Positions 7,610 through 15,315 of a DNA stretch of 30,580 nucleotides are shown here, in pieces (positions within the stretch are counted from its first letter, which is position 1; each line of letters starts with the position of its first letter). Under the pieces are notes generated by a model. The model had not been told where the DNA came from and ran no database searches. It saw nothing but the letters and a program-made list of their open reading frames with translations. The translations under genes and the position numbers were made by a program. Location: the NCBI GenBank assembly GCA_048201975.1, contig DBFBGQ010000095.1, positions 1 through 30,580 of the forward strand. The letters run 5' to 3'. The DNA comes from Egerieenecus sp048201975. Lineage in GTDB: Bacteria; Bacillota; Clostridia; Christensenellales; Aristaeellaceae.

Positions 7610-9253
7610 TTAATCAACGGTAGAAGGCAGCGCCAGATAGCGTTCATAACCCGCCTGCCGCAAGGCAACCATCTCGTTCATGCCGTACGCCTCCAGGTTC
7701 TTCAGGTAATCGGCCCAGGTTTCATCGTTGATTTCCACATCGCCCCGGATAAACTTGGCCCGCATGCTTTCCACATAATTATCCAGATCAATGTAGTAGG
7801 CCAAATCCGTCAACTCTTCATCCGTATGCTTGTTTTGCAGAGCATACACCGTTCTGCGAACGCTGTATACCCCGGAGTCGTTCCAGAGCTTGGTTTGCCA
7901 GTTATTCTTGTCGTCGCTGCCAACCACCACGTCATCCACCAACGGATTGATATAAGCAGGCGCAAACATCACCGTTTGACTCATGCGATAGTTGTAATAG
8001 CTGGCGTATTCATCCGGGAAGGTTCGCGTGGCGCCGTACGCATGCTTCCCGTCGGTGGATTCGTATGTATAGCCATAGCCGTCCTCGCTTTCCTCCTGGG
8101 AGGGCCCCAGGCGTACAGCCAGTGAAGCTTCCGTCGTAACCAGCCAGTTGGCGAACTTGATCACTTCCTCCGGGTGCTCGCATTGATCTGTAATAGCCAA
8201 GCAGGCTACATTCCGCTGATAGTTAATGGAGGTTTCCGGCCACACGGGCGTATCGCACACGGGGCTGGTGAGCGCCGGAACTGCAACATATTTTTCATAA
8301 TCCGGCACCAGCGCGGTAACGCTTTGCTGAGGCATACCCACCAAACCGCCGGCCAGCTTGCTTTGCAGCTTTGTGCTGTCCTGGGAGAAGTATTCATTAT
8401 CAATGAGGCCTTCGCTATACAGCTTGTGCATATAGGTCAGGTATTCCCGATAATGATCCTGCGCAGGAACGTAGACGTACTGGCCGTCTATGATATCATG
8501 CTCCAGGTCCGTAAAGCCAAAGGCATACAGTATAAAATCGTTGCTCGTGGACTGCATGGACAGAGGGATTTCGTCCGCCTGACCGTTTCCATTGGGATCC
8601 TTTTCCTTAAAGGCTTTCAGCACGGTATACAGTTCATCGGTGTTTGTAGGAATTTCCAACCCTACGGCATCCAACCATTCCTGATTGATGGTCGTACAGT
8701 GCGGCACCGCGCTGCGCGGAGCGTAAGAAATCATAGGAAGCACGTAAATGGCCCCGTTCTCGTGCATGGTCCCCTGTACTACATCAGGAAACGCCTCGTA
8801 AAGCTCCAGGATATTTGGCGCATACTCCTTGATCAGCGGCAATAAGTCAATGAGCTTGCCCTCGTAGCCGTAGAGCAGTTCGTCATCGGAGGTAATATCC
8901 GCAAAGAAGACTTCCGGATAATCCCCGCTGATAAAAGCCAGCGCCTTACGATCATTCCAGGCGTCGCTTTCCACCAGCTCGAACTGGAAAGTAATGTTCG
9001 TCAGTTCCGCCGTATGCTTCACCCACCACATATCTGAAAAATCCTGTGGGTGGCTGGCATTGCGCTTAAACATCACCTGCACCGTAATCGGCTCTTCCGC
9101 CAGCGGGAGCTCCACATCCTCTTGCCAGAATACCGGATAGTCTGTGGACAGGTCGATGGTCTGCGAATATTCACTCAGTTGGCTTTCCGCCGCTGCGGCG
9201 CAGCAGAGGCTCAACATTGTCAAAACAACCAGCATAGCAACTACACGTTTCAT
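7610..9253 (-). CDS. Extracellular sugar-binding protein of an Lpl/YtcQ-type ABC importer
   Basis: A 547-residue family 1-type solute-binding protein. Features typical of the large LplA/YtcQ group are visible: ITVQVMFKRN after the signal peptide, AFISGDYPEVFFADI, and DPNGNGQADEIPL in the first lobe. It captures an oligosaccharide outside the cell for the permeases encoded just upstream. The signal peptide MKRVVAMLVVLTMLSLCCAA has cysteines but not a proper lipobox, because Leu precedes the first Cys, so tethering is unclear. AAGGAGG precedes the ATG. It is the last gene of the minus-strand operon, separated from the permease by 95 bp. The ligand is not readable from sequence. Confidence 0.92.
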   Translation of the reverse strand: MKRVVAMLVVLTMLSLCCAAAAESQLSEYSQTIDLSTDYPVFWQEDVELPLAEEPITVQVMFKRNASHPQDFSDMWWVKHTAELTNITFQFELVESDAWNDRKALAFISGDYPEVFFADITSDDELLYGYEGKLIDLLPLIKEYAPNILELYEAFPDVVQGTMHENGAIYVLPMISYAPRSAVPHCTTINQEWLDAVGLEIPTNTDELYTVLKAFKEKDPNGNGQADEIPLSMQSTSNDFILYAFGFTDLEHDIIDGQYVYVPAQDHYREYLTYMHKLYSEGLIDNEYFSQDSTKLQSKLAGGLVGMPQQSVTALVPDYEKYVAVPALTSPVCDTPVWPETSINYQRNVACLAITDQCEHPEEVIKFANWLVTTEASLAVRLGPSQEESEDGYGYTYESTDGKHAYGATRTFPDEYASYYNYRMSQTVMFAPAYINPLVDDVVVGSDDKNNWQTKLWNDSGVYSVRRTVYALQNKHTDEELTDLAYYIDLDNYVESMRAKFIRGDVEINDETWADYLKNLEAYGMNEMVALRQAGYERYLALPSTVD

Positions 9254-9278
9254 CCTTTGGACCTCCTTTTGTTAGCAA

Positions 9279-9307
9279 ATTGCAACTTCCCGGCATTGGA
9301 TTGCAAC
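9279..9307. repeat. Paired ATTGCAAC direct repeats upstream of the solute-binding protein
   Basis: The octamer ATTGCAAC occurs at 9279-9286 and 9300-9307, exactly 21 bp apart, in the 95-bp gap between permease and solute-binding protein. Such spacing places both copies on one face of the helix. A regulatory role is only a guess; the pair could be chance. Confidence 0.35.
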
Positions 9308-9348
9308 GACGAGCGAGTTTCCCCCCTTTCCTCCGTAACCCATATCCT

Positions 9349-10266
9349 TCATCCCTTGATTGACCCAATCATAACGCCCTTTACGAAGAAGCGCTGCAGA
9401 AAAGGGTAAACCACCAGCAGCGGCAAAGACGAAAGGACGATCAAACCGTATTTCATAGATTCTCGCAGCTGCTGTAAGCGCACCATATCTGCCAGTTCCT
9501 CCGGATCAGCGCCAAGAAAATCCTGCATTTGACCCATGATGAGAATGTTGCGCAGATGCACTTGCAAGGGATACATCTTGGAATCTGTCAAATAGATCAT
9601 GGGGGTGAAATAAGCGTTCCATTCTGCAACAGCCGCGTAAAGCGCAATCACTGCGATGACGGGCTTGGATAGGGGGAATATGATTTGCAGGAACAGTTTG
9701 AGATTCGAGCATCCGTCGATAAACGCCGCCTCGCTTAACTCATAGGGGATGGAAGACGTATAATATGTACGCACTACCACCAGGTTATGCATGCTAACAG
9801 CCCCTAAGAAAACAATCGGCCAGACGGTATTTAGCAAATGGTAACTTTGCACCGTCAGGTAGGTGGGAATCAATCCAGCGCTGAAGAACATGGTCAGCAT
9901 GAAATAAACCGTGAAGAAATTCCGGCCGCGCAGATCCCTGCGCGATAGTGCATAGGCGGCAGTCAGCGTAGCAAAAAGGGATACCACCGTTTTCAGGATC
10001 GTGTAAAAAATGGTATTGGCATACCCGCGCCAAATGGGATCGTATTCCAGAATGCGCTGGTAGCCCTCCAGCGTGAAGCCTTTGGGCAAAAAGGTAACCT
10101 TGCCGGTCACCACCTGCGTGGGATCGCTCACGGATGCAGACAGAACGAAGATGAGCGGATACAAAACAATCACAACAGCTGCAAGGCTGATCGCCCACAC
10201 CACGCCGTCAATGATTCGGTCGTCACGGCTGGTGATGCGTTTTTTTCTTGCTGAAATTGCGCTCAT
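9349..10266 (-). CDS. Sugar ABC importer permease, LplC/YtcP type
   Basis: A 305-residue permease with about six membrane segments. The EAA loop that contacts the ATPase is clear (ELSEAAFIDGCSNLKLF, followed by IIFPLSKPVI). The C-terminus FLQRFFVKGVMIGSIKG is the hallmark ending of CUT1 LplC-type permeases. Its ATG overlaps the stop of the preceding permease as ATGA. It would form a heterodimer with the product of 10263-11222. No ATPase gene is present, as is usual for systems that share an MsmX-type ATPase. Confidence 0.95.
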   Translation of the reverse strand: MSAISARKKRITSRDDRIIDGVVWAISLAAVVIVLYPLIFVLSASVSDPTQVVTGKVTFLPKGFTLEGYQRILEYDPIWRGYANTIFYTILKTVVSLFATLTAAYALSRRDLRGRNFFTVYFMLTMFFSAGLIPTYLTVQSYHLLNTVWPIVFLGAVSMHNLVVVRTYYTSSIPYELSEAAFIDGCSNLKLFLQIIFPLSKPVIAVIALYAAVAEWNAYFTPMIYLTDSKMYPLQVHLRNILIMGQMQDFLGADPEELADMVRLQQLRESMKYGLIVLSSLPLLVVYPFLQRFFVKGVMIGSIKG

Positions 10267-11222
10267 ATGGCACTCACCTGCCCCATTTTTTTCACAACCC
10301 AGTTGGAACCCAGCATTAGAAAGATGTTGACAATGGAATTGATGAGGTCCACCGCGGTGGATAAGCTGTACTGCGTCTTTTGAAGCCCAATCTTGTACAC
10401 ATAGGTTGAAATCAGTTCGCTTGCCTCCAAGTTCAAGGCGTTTTGCATCAGTAGGGATTTTTCGTAACTCACGCTCATCAACCCGCCCATTTGCAAAATC
10501 AGCATAATGGTAATTGTCGGCAAGATCCCCGGCAAATTGATGTGCCAGATGCGCTGCAACCTGGTCGCACCGTCAATCATCGCCGCCTCGTGCAGGGTTA
10601 CGTCCACGCCCGCTAACGCGGCCATAAAGATGATCGCCCCCCAGCCGGTCTGCTGCCACATGCCTGAAAAAACATACAGCCAGGGAAACGCACTACTGCT
10701 AACCAGATAATCCTGCGCCGGCGCTCCAAACCACTGAAAGAGCCTGGTCAATACGCCAAAGTTCTGATCAAACAGGATATTCAACATGCTCACCAATATG
10801 GTAATGGAAATAAAATATGGGGCATATGTCACCGTCTGCACAAAACGTTTGTACGGCAAGCAGTATATTTCGTTAAACACCAGCGCCAGAAAGATTTTTA
10901 GCGGGAATGCAATCAATACCCCCAGCACGCTTAGAACCAACGTATTGCGCACCAAATTGATCATGTTGGGGGACTTGAGAAAGTTGGTAAAAAACTTTAA
11001 GCCCACCCATTTGCTCCCCAGTATACCGCGGGTTGGACGAAAATCGCGAAAGGCAATCTGAATGCCCCACATGGGCGCATAATGGAAAAACAGCAGAATC
11101 AGCACTGCGGGAAGTAAAAACAAATACAACTGGTAATTGCGCGTTACGTCGCGTCCCAGCTTACGCCAATAGGACGCATGCGCCAGGGATTCACCCGCCA
11201 CGGCAGCGCGATCATTTTTCAT
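10263..11222 (-). CDS. Sugar ABC importer permease, LplB type
   Basis: A 319-residue permease from ATG 11220-11222, preceded by GGGTGGAA. The reading frame is open further upstream, but that part lies inside the aldolase gene. Domain features are the first membrane segment LYLFLLPAVLILLFFHYAPMWG, the aqueous FRDFRPTRGILGSKWVGL stretch typical of LplB, and the EAA loop HEAAMIDGATRLQRIWHINL. It overlaps the upstream aldolase by 11 nt and the downstream permease by 4 nt, so the three are probably translated together. Confidence 0.94.
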   Translation of the reverse strand: MKNDRAAVAGESLAHASYWRKLGRDVTRNYQLYLFLLPAVLILLFFHYAPMWGIQIAFRDFRPTRGILGSKWVGLKFFTNFLKSPNMINLVRNTLVLSVLGVLIAFPLKIFLALVFNEIYCLPYKRFVQTVTYAPYFISITILVSMLNILFDQNFGVLTRLFQWFGAPAQDYLVSSSAFPWLYVFSGMWQQTGWGAIIFMAALAGVDVTLHEAAMIDGATRLQRIWHINLPGILPTITIMLILQMGGLMSVSYEKSLLMQNALNLEASELISTYVYKIGLQKTQYSLSTAVDLINSIVNIFLMLGSNWVVKKMGQVSAI

Positions 11223-12021
11223 GACGTTCCACCCTTTCCGCAAGCGGATATTGCTCAGAGATGTCGCGCATGCATTGAAGCAGTGCCTTTGCGCCACGCA
11301 AAATGCTCCAGGCATCGGTGCTGGCCGAGATGAAATCCACCCCCTTGCGGATCCAATGCGTCAATTCCTCCGGATCATCTGACCCTGTGGAAAGTCCGAT
11401 GGGCAATCCTGCCGCATGAGCGGTTTGAATCGCCCGATCGATCAGCGCATCGCACTTTCCCGTCCGATTGCCGCCAACATGTCCCAAAGAGCCGCTTAAA
11501 TCCATGGGACCGATCACAAAGCCATCCACATAGGAAATCTTGCACATTTCCTCCATGGCCTCCACCGCAGCATAATGCTCGATTTGCAGAAATCGCAGCA
11601 TTTCTTTGCTGCCCTGGTCCACATATGTCTGGATATCGTCCAGCCCGTATCGAATTGCCCGAAACGGGCCGAATCCCCGTTTTCCTTCCGGCGGGTAAAT
11701 GCAAGTAGCAATCGCTTGCCTGGCTTCCTCCACGCTATTGATCTGGGGAAACAGCACCGCATCGGGGCCAGCCTCCAGCACGCGTTTGGCATGCGGGATA
11801 TCATTCCAGCAGATGCGCACCAACGACGGCGTCCCCGTAGCCTTGGCGCCCATCAAGTGAATTTCCAATTCCTTAAAGCTTGTGGAAATATGCTCCATGT
11901 CAAACCATAAGTAGTCGAAACCCACATACCCCAGCATTTCCGCCACCCGATGGTCGGTTAGGTTCACGTGTGTGCCGATCAGCCTTTTACCGCTCTTCAA
12001 TTTCTCCCGAAAAGCATTCAA
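11212..12021 (-). CDS. HpcH/HpaI family 2-keto-3-deoxy sugar acid aldolase
   Basis: A 269-residue class II, metal-dependent pyruvate aldolase of the HpcH/GarL/RhmA family. The catalytic and binding elements are present: DMEH (41-44), Arg69, IYPPEGKRGFGPFRA (109-122), metal ligands Glu148 (FLQIEH) and Asp174, and GPMDLSGSLG (171-180). The family cleaves 2-keto-3-deoxy acids to pyruvate (or tartronate semialdehyde chemistry) and an aldehyde. In this operon it may process a deoxy-keto acid derived from the imported sugar; the substrate is not determined. The likely start is TTG 12019-12021, which overlaps the previous stop as TTGA, with AAAGGAAGTG upstream. Confidence 0.92.
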   Translation of the reverse strand: MNAFREKLKSGKRLIGTHVNLTDHRVAEMLGYVGFDYLWFDMEHISTSFKELEIHLMGAKATGTPSLVRICWNDIPHAKRVLEAGPDAVLFPQINSVEEARQAIATCIYPPEGKRGFGPFRAIRYGLDDIQTYVDQGSKEMLRFLQIEHYAAVEAMEEMCKISYVDGFVIGPMDLSGSLGHVGGNRTGKCDALIDRAIQTAHAAGLPIGLSTGSDDPEELTHWIRKGVDFISASTDAWSILRGAKALLQCMRDISEQYPLAERVERHEK

Positions 12022-13451
12022 CTTGATTCACTTCCTTTGGCACAATCCGATGATTCACTGAATTTGAAGCTATAAATATCGCTATCCCTCAATTCCACGC
12101 GCATGCGAACCGGCATGCCCTGCAAGGCAGCCAAGCTAGCAGAGAATATTACCGAACGGTCCGTTCTGTCGCCGAACAACTCCCCGCTATCATAGCCTGG
12201 CAGCGGTTCTCCGCCCTGGTCTTCCAACACAATGCGCATGCAGCCTGCGCCCGAAGTGGCAAAGTTCACAAGCAAGCGGTCTCCCTGGAAGGTGAACGGC
12301 TTGGTTACCAAGCGTTTGCCCTTCCAATCCCCATGCCGGCTAATGAACCCGTCCAACCGCAGAGCATAGCGGAACAGCTGCACCGGACCATCCGACCAGC
12401 AATTGGCTGCTGCATACAAAGACAGCTCCCGATCCTCTCCACGAACCTGCGTGGGCGTAGCAAGCATCCCATAGCTGGCATAGCAATCACCATAAACCCA
12501 CCGCAATGGGCTTTCCGGCCCCGGGCGCAGGAACGCTTCCCCGTGCCGGCGGAAGCAGTAACCGTCGCGGGATGTCATCAGCAGCCCGTCCGTCACAGCC
12601 AATCCATAACGCGGGTGCAAGCTCATGCGCCATTGACGGTGCTTCGCGCCACACAGCTGGTCGTAGTTCAATGTCCATGCGGGACGCTCCGTATATCGGG
12701 TAGGCAAACCGATGTAAATATGCGGCGCCCGGAAATACGGCTTGATTCCGTTGGTGTACATCTGAAAATCCTCCGTGCACTCCTGATAGCGGAGGCGTAC
12801 CGGCTGTGACCAGGTATGGAAATCCGGCGAAGTCATACATTGAATATCGCGAACGCCCTGGTGGTAGTCCCGATAATAGCACCGATACAAGCCGCAATTC
12901 GAGTCAAAAAACGCAGTATTGTGAGAATCAAAACGTCCCTGATCGCTGATCATCCACCCATCCTGAAAATGCACCCCGTCCGCACTGACCATGCACCACA
13001 GCTGCTGACCAGGTTTGGTGTAAACTGCCTTATATCTTTCCTCGGCGGGGCAGCGGGGATGATCGTCATAGAACACGTGAAAAGCATCCATGGTGTGCGT
13101 GACCATCACAATGTTGTTGCGTTTGCTCCCCTGAAATGCAAAGATCCCCAATTCCGGCTTGGTCCAGTGGACGCCGTCCAGACTCTGCGCATAGTTGATA
13201 TGGTGGAAAGGGCACTCGTGTTTGGTGCGCTCCGCATTGTACATGGGTTGGGACAAGTAGTACATGCGAAAAATCCCGTGATCCTCCAGCACCGTATAAT
13301 ACACCCATCCGTTTGCTTCCCAGGGCGCATCGTTGGTCATGATCAATTCGCGCCGTATAGGATGATGCATAACCTCCATGGCATCCGTAAGATATTGCTC
13401 AAGCAGCGCATCATCCACGAAAAGTTCCCGCCGGTTTGCAAGGGCAATCAC
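12018..13451 (-). CDS. Five-bladed beta-propeller glycosidase-like protein (GH32/GH43 type)
   Basis: A 477-residue cytosolic protein without signal peptide. It opens with RRELFVDDALLE and continues with repeated Asp-Gly-x-x-Trp/Phe motifs (SLDGVHWTKPELG, SADGVHFQDGW, SRDGYCF) that mark successive blades of the GH32/43/62/68-like propeller. The C-terminal 90 residues look like a beta-sandwich. I cannot assign catalytic acids with certainty, so hydrolase, phosphorylase or non-catalytic roles remain open. The start is GTG 13449-13451, with AAGGAGG upstream and a GTGA overlap with the regulator stop. It overlaps the aldolase by 4 nt. It probably trims an imported oligosaccharide. Confidence 0.75.
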   Translation of the reverse strand: MIALANRRELFVDDALLEQYLTDAMEVMHHPIRRELIMTNDAPWEANGWVYYTVLEDHGIFRMYYLSQPMYNAERTKHECPFHHINYAQSLDGVHWTKPELGIFAFQGSKRNNIVMVTHTMDAFHVFYDDHPRCPAEERYKAVYTKPGQQLWCMVSADGVHFQDGWMISDQGRFDSHNTAFFDSNCGLYRCYYRDYHQGVRDIQCMTSPDFHTWSQPVRLRYQECTEDFQMYTNGIKPYFRAPHIYIGLPTRYTERPAWTLNYDQLCGAKHRQWRMSLHPRYGLAVTDGLLMTSRDGYCFRRHGEAFLRPGPESPLRWVYGDCYASYGMLATPTQVRGEDRELSLYAAANCWSDGPVQLFRYALRLDGFISRHGDWKGKRLVTKPFTFQGDRLLVNFATSGAGCMRIVLEDQGGEPLPGYDSGELFGDRTDRSVIFSASLAALQGMPVRMRVELRDSDIYSFKFSESSDCAKGSESS

Positions 13452-14176
13452 GCCTCATCCTCCTTCCGTTGCTCCTTCACCAGCTCATAGTTGCGTATGA
13501 ACAGCATCAGGTGGTCACGGATCAATCTTTCGCTTTTTTCTCCGTCGCCGCTGCGCAACGCCTGAATAATCCGATCATGATATGCAATGCCATCCTCGTT
13601 GGCCATGGGCAGGCATAGCGACAGCACAAGCATCGGACGCAATAGACCATTCATGGACTGCACAAAGCATTTCAGCAGATGATTGCCTGAAAGCTTTGCG
13701 ATGCACTGATGAAACTGCAAGTCGAGATCTGCACGCAGCTCTGAATCGGTACGATGTTCCTCCATTTTACGGTTCAGCGCTTCCAATTCGTCCAGTTCTT
13801 CCGCGGTGGCATGTTCCGCTGCCAATCGAGCTGCCATCGCTTCCAGCTGGATGCGAACGGCGCACACATCCTCCTTGCTGATATCCCGCATCAACGTCAA
13901 GCGGTTGACCGTATCCATCAGCTGTGTGGAGCTTGGGACTGTGATGTACGACCCTCCTCCCTGCCGCGGCGCCACCAGGCCACGAGCCTTCAATATGGTA
14001 AGCGCTTCGCGAATGACCGGCCTACTCACACCAAATCCTGCCGACAGCGCCTGCTCCGACGGAAGCTTCTGCTGCGCCTGCGACTTGTCCGTCAATATCA
14101 TCTGCTCTATCCGATCCGCCACCTGATCACACAACGCCTTTTTTTCTACCTTCAGATCTATCTGATCAAAATTCAT
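13448..14176 (-). CDS. FadR-type GntR transcriptional regulator
   Basis: A 242-residue regulator. The N-terminal winged helix (about 15-75) shows KLPSEQALSAGFGVSRPVIREALTI-type helix-turn-helix and a wing GGGSYITV. The C-terminal FCD domain (about 95-235) keeps the metal-ligand pattern, with Asp and His in LDLQFHQ and later His in AYHDRI and RDHLML. Such proteins usually repress sugar acid or amino acid catabolism and are released by a small acid. It is first in the operon, directly after the promoter and a TGTCTGACA palindrome, so autoregulation is likely. AAGGAG precedes the ATG at 14174-14176. Confidence 0.93.
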   Translation of the reverse strand: MNFDQIDLKVEKKALCDQVADRIEQMILTDKSQAQQKLPSEQALSAGFGVSRPVIREALTILKARGLVAPRQGGGSYITVPSSTQLMDTVNRLTLMRDISKEDVCAVRIQLEAMAARLAAEHATAEELDELEALNRKMEEHRTDSELRADLDLQFHQCIAKLSGNHLLKCFVQSMNGLLRPMLVLSLCLPMANEDGIAYHDRIIQALRSGDGEKSERLIRDHLMLFIRNYELVKEQRKEDEA

Positions 14177-14206
14177 AGGTATTTGCTCCTTATCTAATTA
14201 TCTGCC

Positions 14207-14215
14207 TGTCTGACA
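14207..14215. promoter_or_regulatory. Candidate GntR operator palindrome
   Basis: TGTC-T-GACA is a perfect 9-bp palindrome with one central base, within TTGTCAGACAG on the minus strand, close to the TNGTNNNACNA form of FadR-type operators. It lies at about +7 to +15 from the predicted start, a position suited to repression. Confidence 0.6.
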
Positions 14216-14228
14216 ACTTTACAATATA

Positions 14229-14257
14229 ATTATAGTTCTCCTTACGCGCACTGTCAA
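14229..14257 (-). promoter_or_regulatory. Consensus SigA promoter of the first importer operon
   Basis: On the minus strand TTGACA (14252-14257), 17 bp, TATAAT (14229-14234), both perfect. It should drive the regulator-to-solute-binding-protein operon. Confidence 0.88.
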
Positions 14258-14278
14258 TAGCCTCTGAAAAAAAGCGTG

Positions 14279-14314
14279 AAAAAAACTGCCGCGTCCTTTG
14301 TGAACAGGCGGCAG
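14279..14314 (-). terminator. Terminator of the two-component operon
   Basis: On the minus strand CTGCCGC (14308-14314) pairs with GCGGCAG (14286-14292) around a 15-nt loop, followed by seven T (14279-14285). It lies 50 bp past the response regulator stop. Confidence 0.8.
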
Positions 14315-14364
14315 CCAGCAAGTTTTTCACATACGGTGCAGGAGCATCCCCACCCGCCGGTATC

Positions 14365-15315
14365 CTAGAGCATGCACCGAGAACGATAACCTGCGGGGGT
14401 TTCATTTTCAAGGCGGCGAAACTGACGGTAGAAATGATCAATGGTTTTATAGCCGCACTCAGCTGCAACCTGGGCAATAGGAATGGATGCATCCTGCAGA
14501 AGAAGCTTTGCGTGATTGATTCTGGCCTGGTGCAGCGCCTGATGAATCGCATGGCCGTAAACCTTGCGATACACCTGCCCCAGATAGGCAGGCGTCACAT
14601 GGAACAGCGAAGCCAGCATGTTGATGCTCAGTTCCTGGGTGAAATGCGTATGGATATATTGCGCCACCTCCTCCGCTAGCTCCAAGGTCGCTTTGGTTCT
14701 CCGCTCTGCCTGCACGTAGGCTGTCAAGGCATCCCAGCGTCTCCACAGGCCTTCCTCGCGCTGCGTTTCCAGGCCCGGAAGGGCGTTTTCCACCAATTCC
14801 AGCAGCCTGACAACATCGTGAACTGTCATAGGCTGCGCCTTCAGGCGCTGCAGATGCACGCTGAACTGTTCCGGCTGATGATACGCAACATGAATCAACC
14901 GCCGGCTGGTTTCCGCAAGCTGTTCCTCCGTTTGCGCGCGCTGGCACAGTATGCTCTGCGCCTTCTCCAGCGCCCTGCCAAACTCTTCATCATCCACTGG
15001 CTTGAGCAGAAAATCCAAAGCTCCCAGCTGTAGTCCGCGCCTGGCATACGCAAAGCTATCATATCCGGTAATGATGATGCAGAGCAAACCCGGGCAACTT
15101 TGATGTAGCCGCTCGATCAATCCCAGCCCATTGACGCCCGGCATTTCAATATCCGTAAGCAGCAAGTCAAAGGGCTGCGCTTCAAAATAGCCCAGCGCCT
15201 CCTGGGCAGACAGAAAAACGTGGATATCCTTGGCCGCCGGGCAGCATTGCGTCAGCAGGCTGCGCAATCCCTGTCCAATCAGCTCATCATCTTCAACAAT
15301 CGCCACTGAGATCAC
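14365..15315 (-). CDS. Response regulator, receiver plus AraC DNA-binding domain (YesN type)
   Basis: A 316-residue response regulator. The receiver (1-120) has the acidic pair Glu8-Asp9, phospho-acceptor Asp55 in LTDIEMPG, Thr83 and Lys105 in FLLKPVDD. A linker is followed by an AraC-type double helix-turn-helix (about 215-316) with LSINMLASLFHVTPAYLGQVYRK-type first and IAQVAAECGYKTIDHFYRQFRR-type second motifs. The start is GTG 15313-15315, supported by AGGAGGGG at 9 nt. It overlaps the kinase gene by 23 nt. This group normally activates a nearby carbohydrate transporter; the divergent importer operon at 17352 is the obvious target. Confidence 0.94.
   Translation of the reverse strand: MISVAIVEDDELIGQGLRSLLTQCCPAAKDIHVFLSAQEALGYFEAQPFDLLLTDIEMPGVNGLGLIERLHQSCPGLLCIIITGYDSFAYARRGLQLGALDFLLKPVDDEEFGRALEKAQSILCQRAQTEEQLAETSRRLIHVAYHQPEQFSVHLQRLKAQPMTVHDVVRLLELVENALPGLETQREEGLWRRWDALTAYVQAERRTKATLELAEEVAQYIHTHFTQELSINMLASLFHVTPAYLGQVYRKVYGHAIHQALHQARINHAKLLLQDASIPIAQVAAECGYKTIDHFYRQFRRLENETPAGYRSRCML

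Noticed and set aside
9272..9280. TTAGCAAA near the first binding protein as a further response regulator site
   Set aside because: Only 8 bases match the twin repeats, it is single and it abuts the ribosome site; chance is likely.
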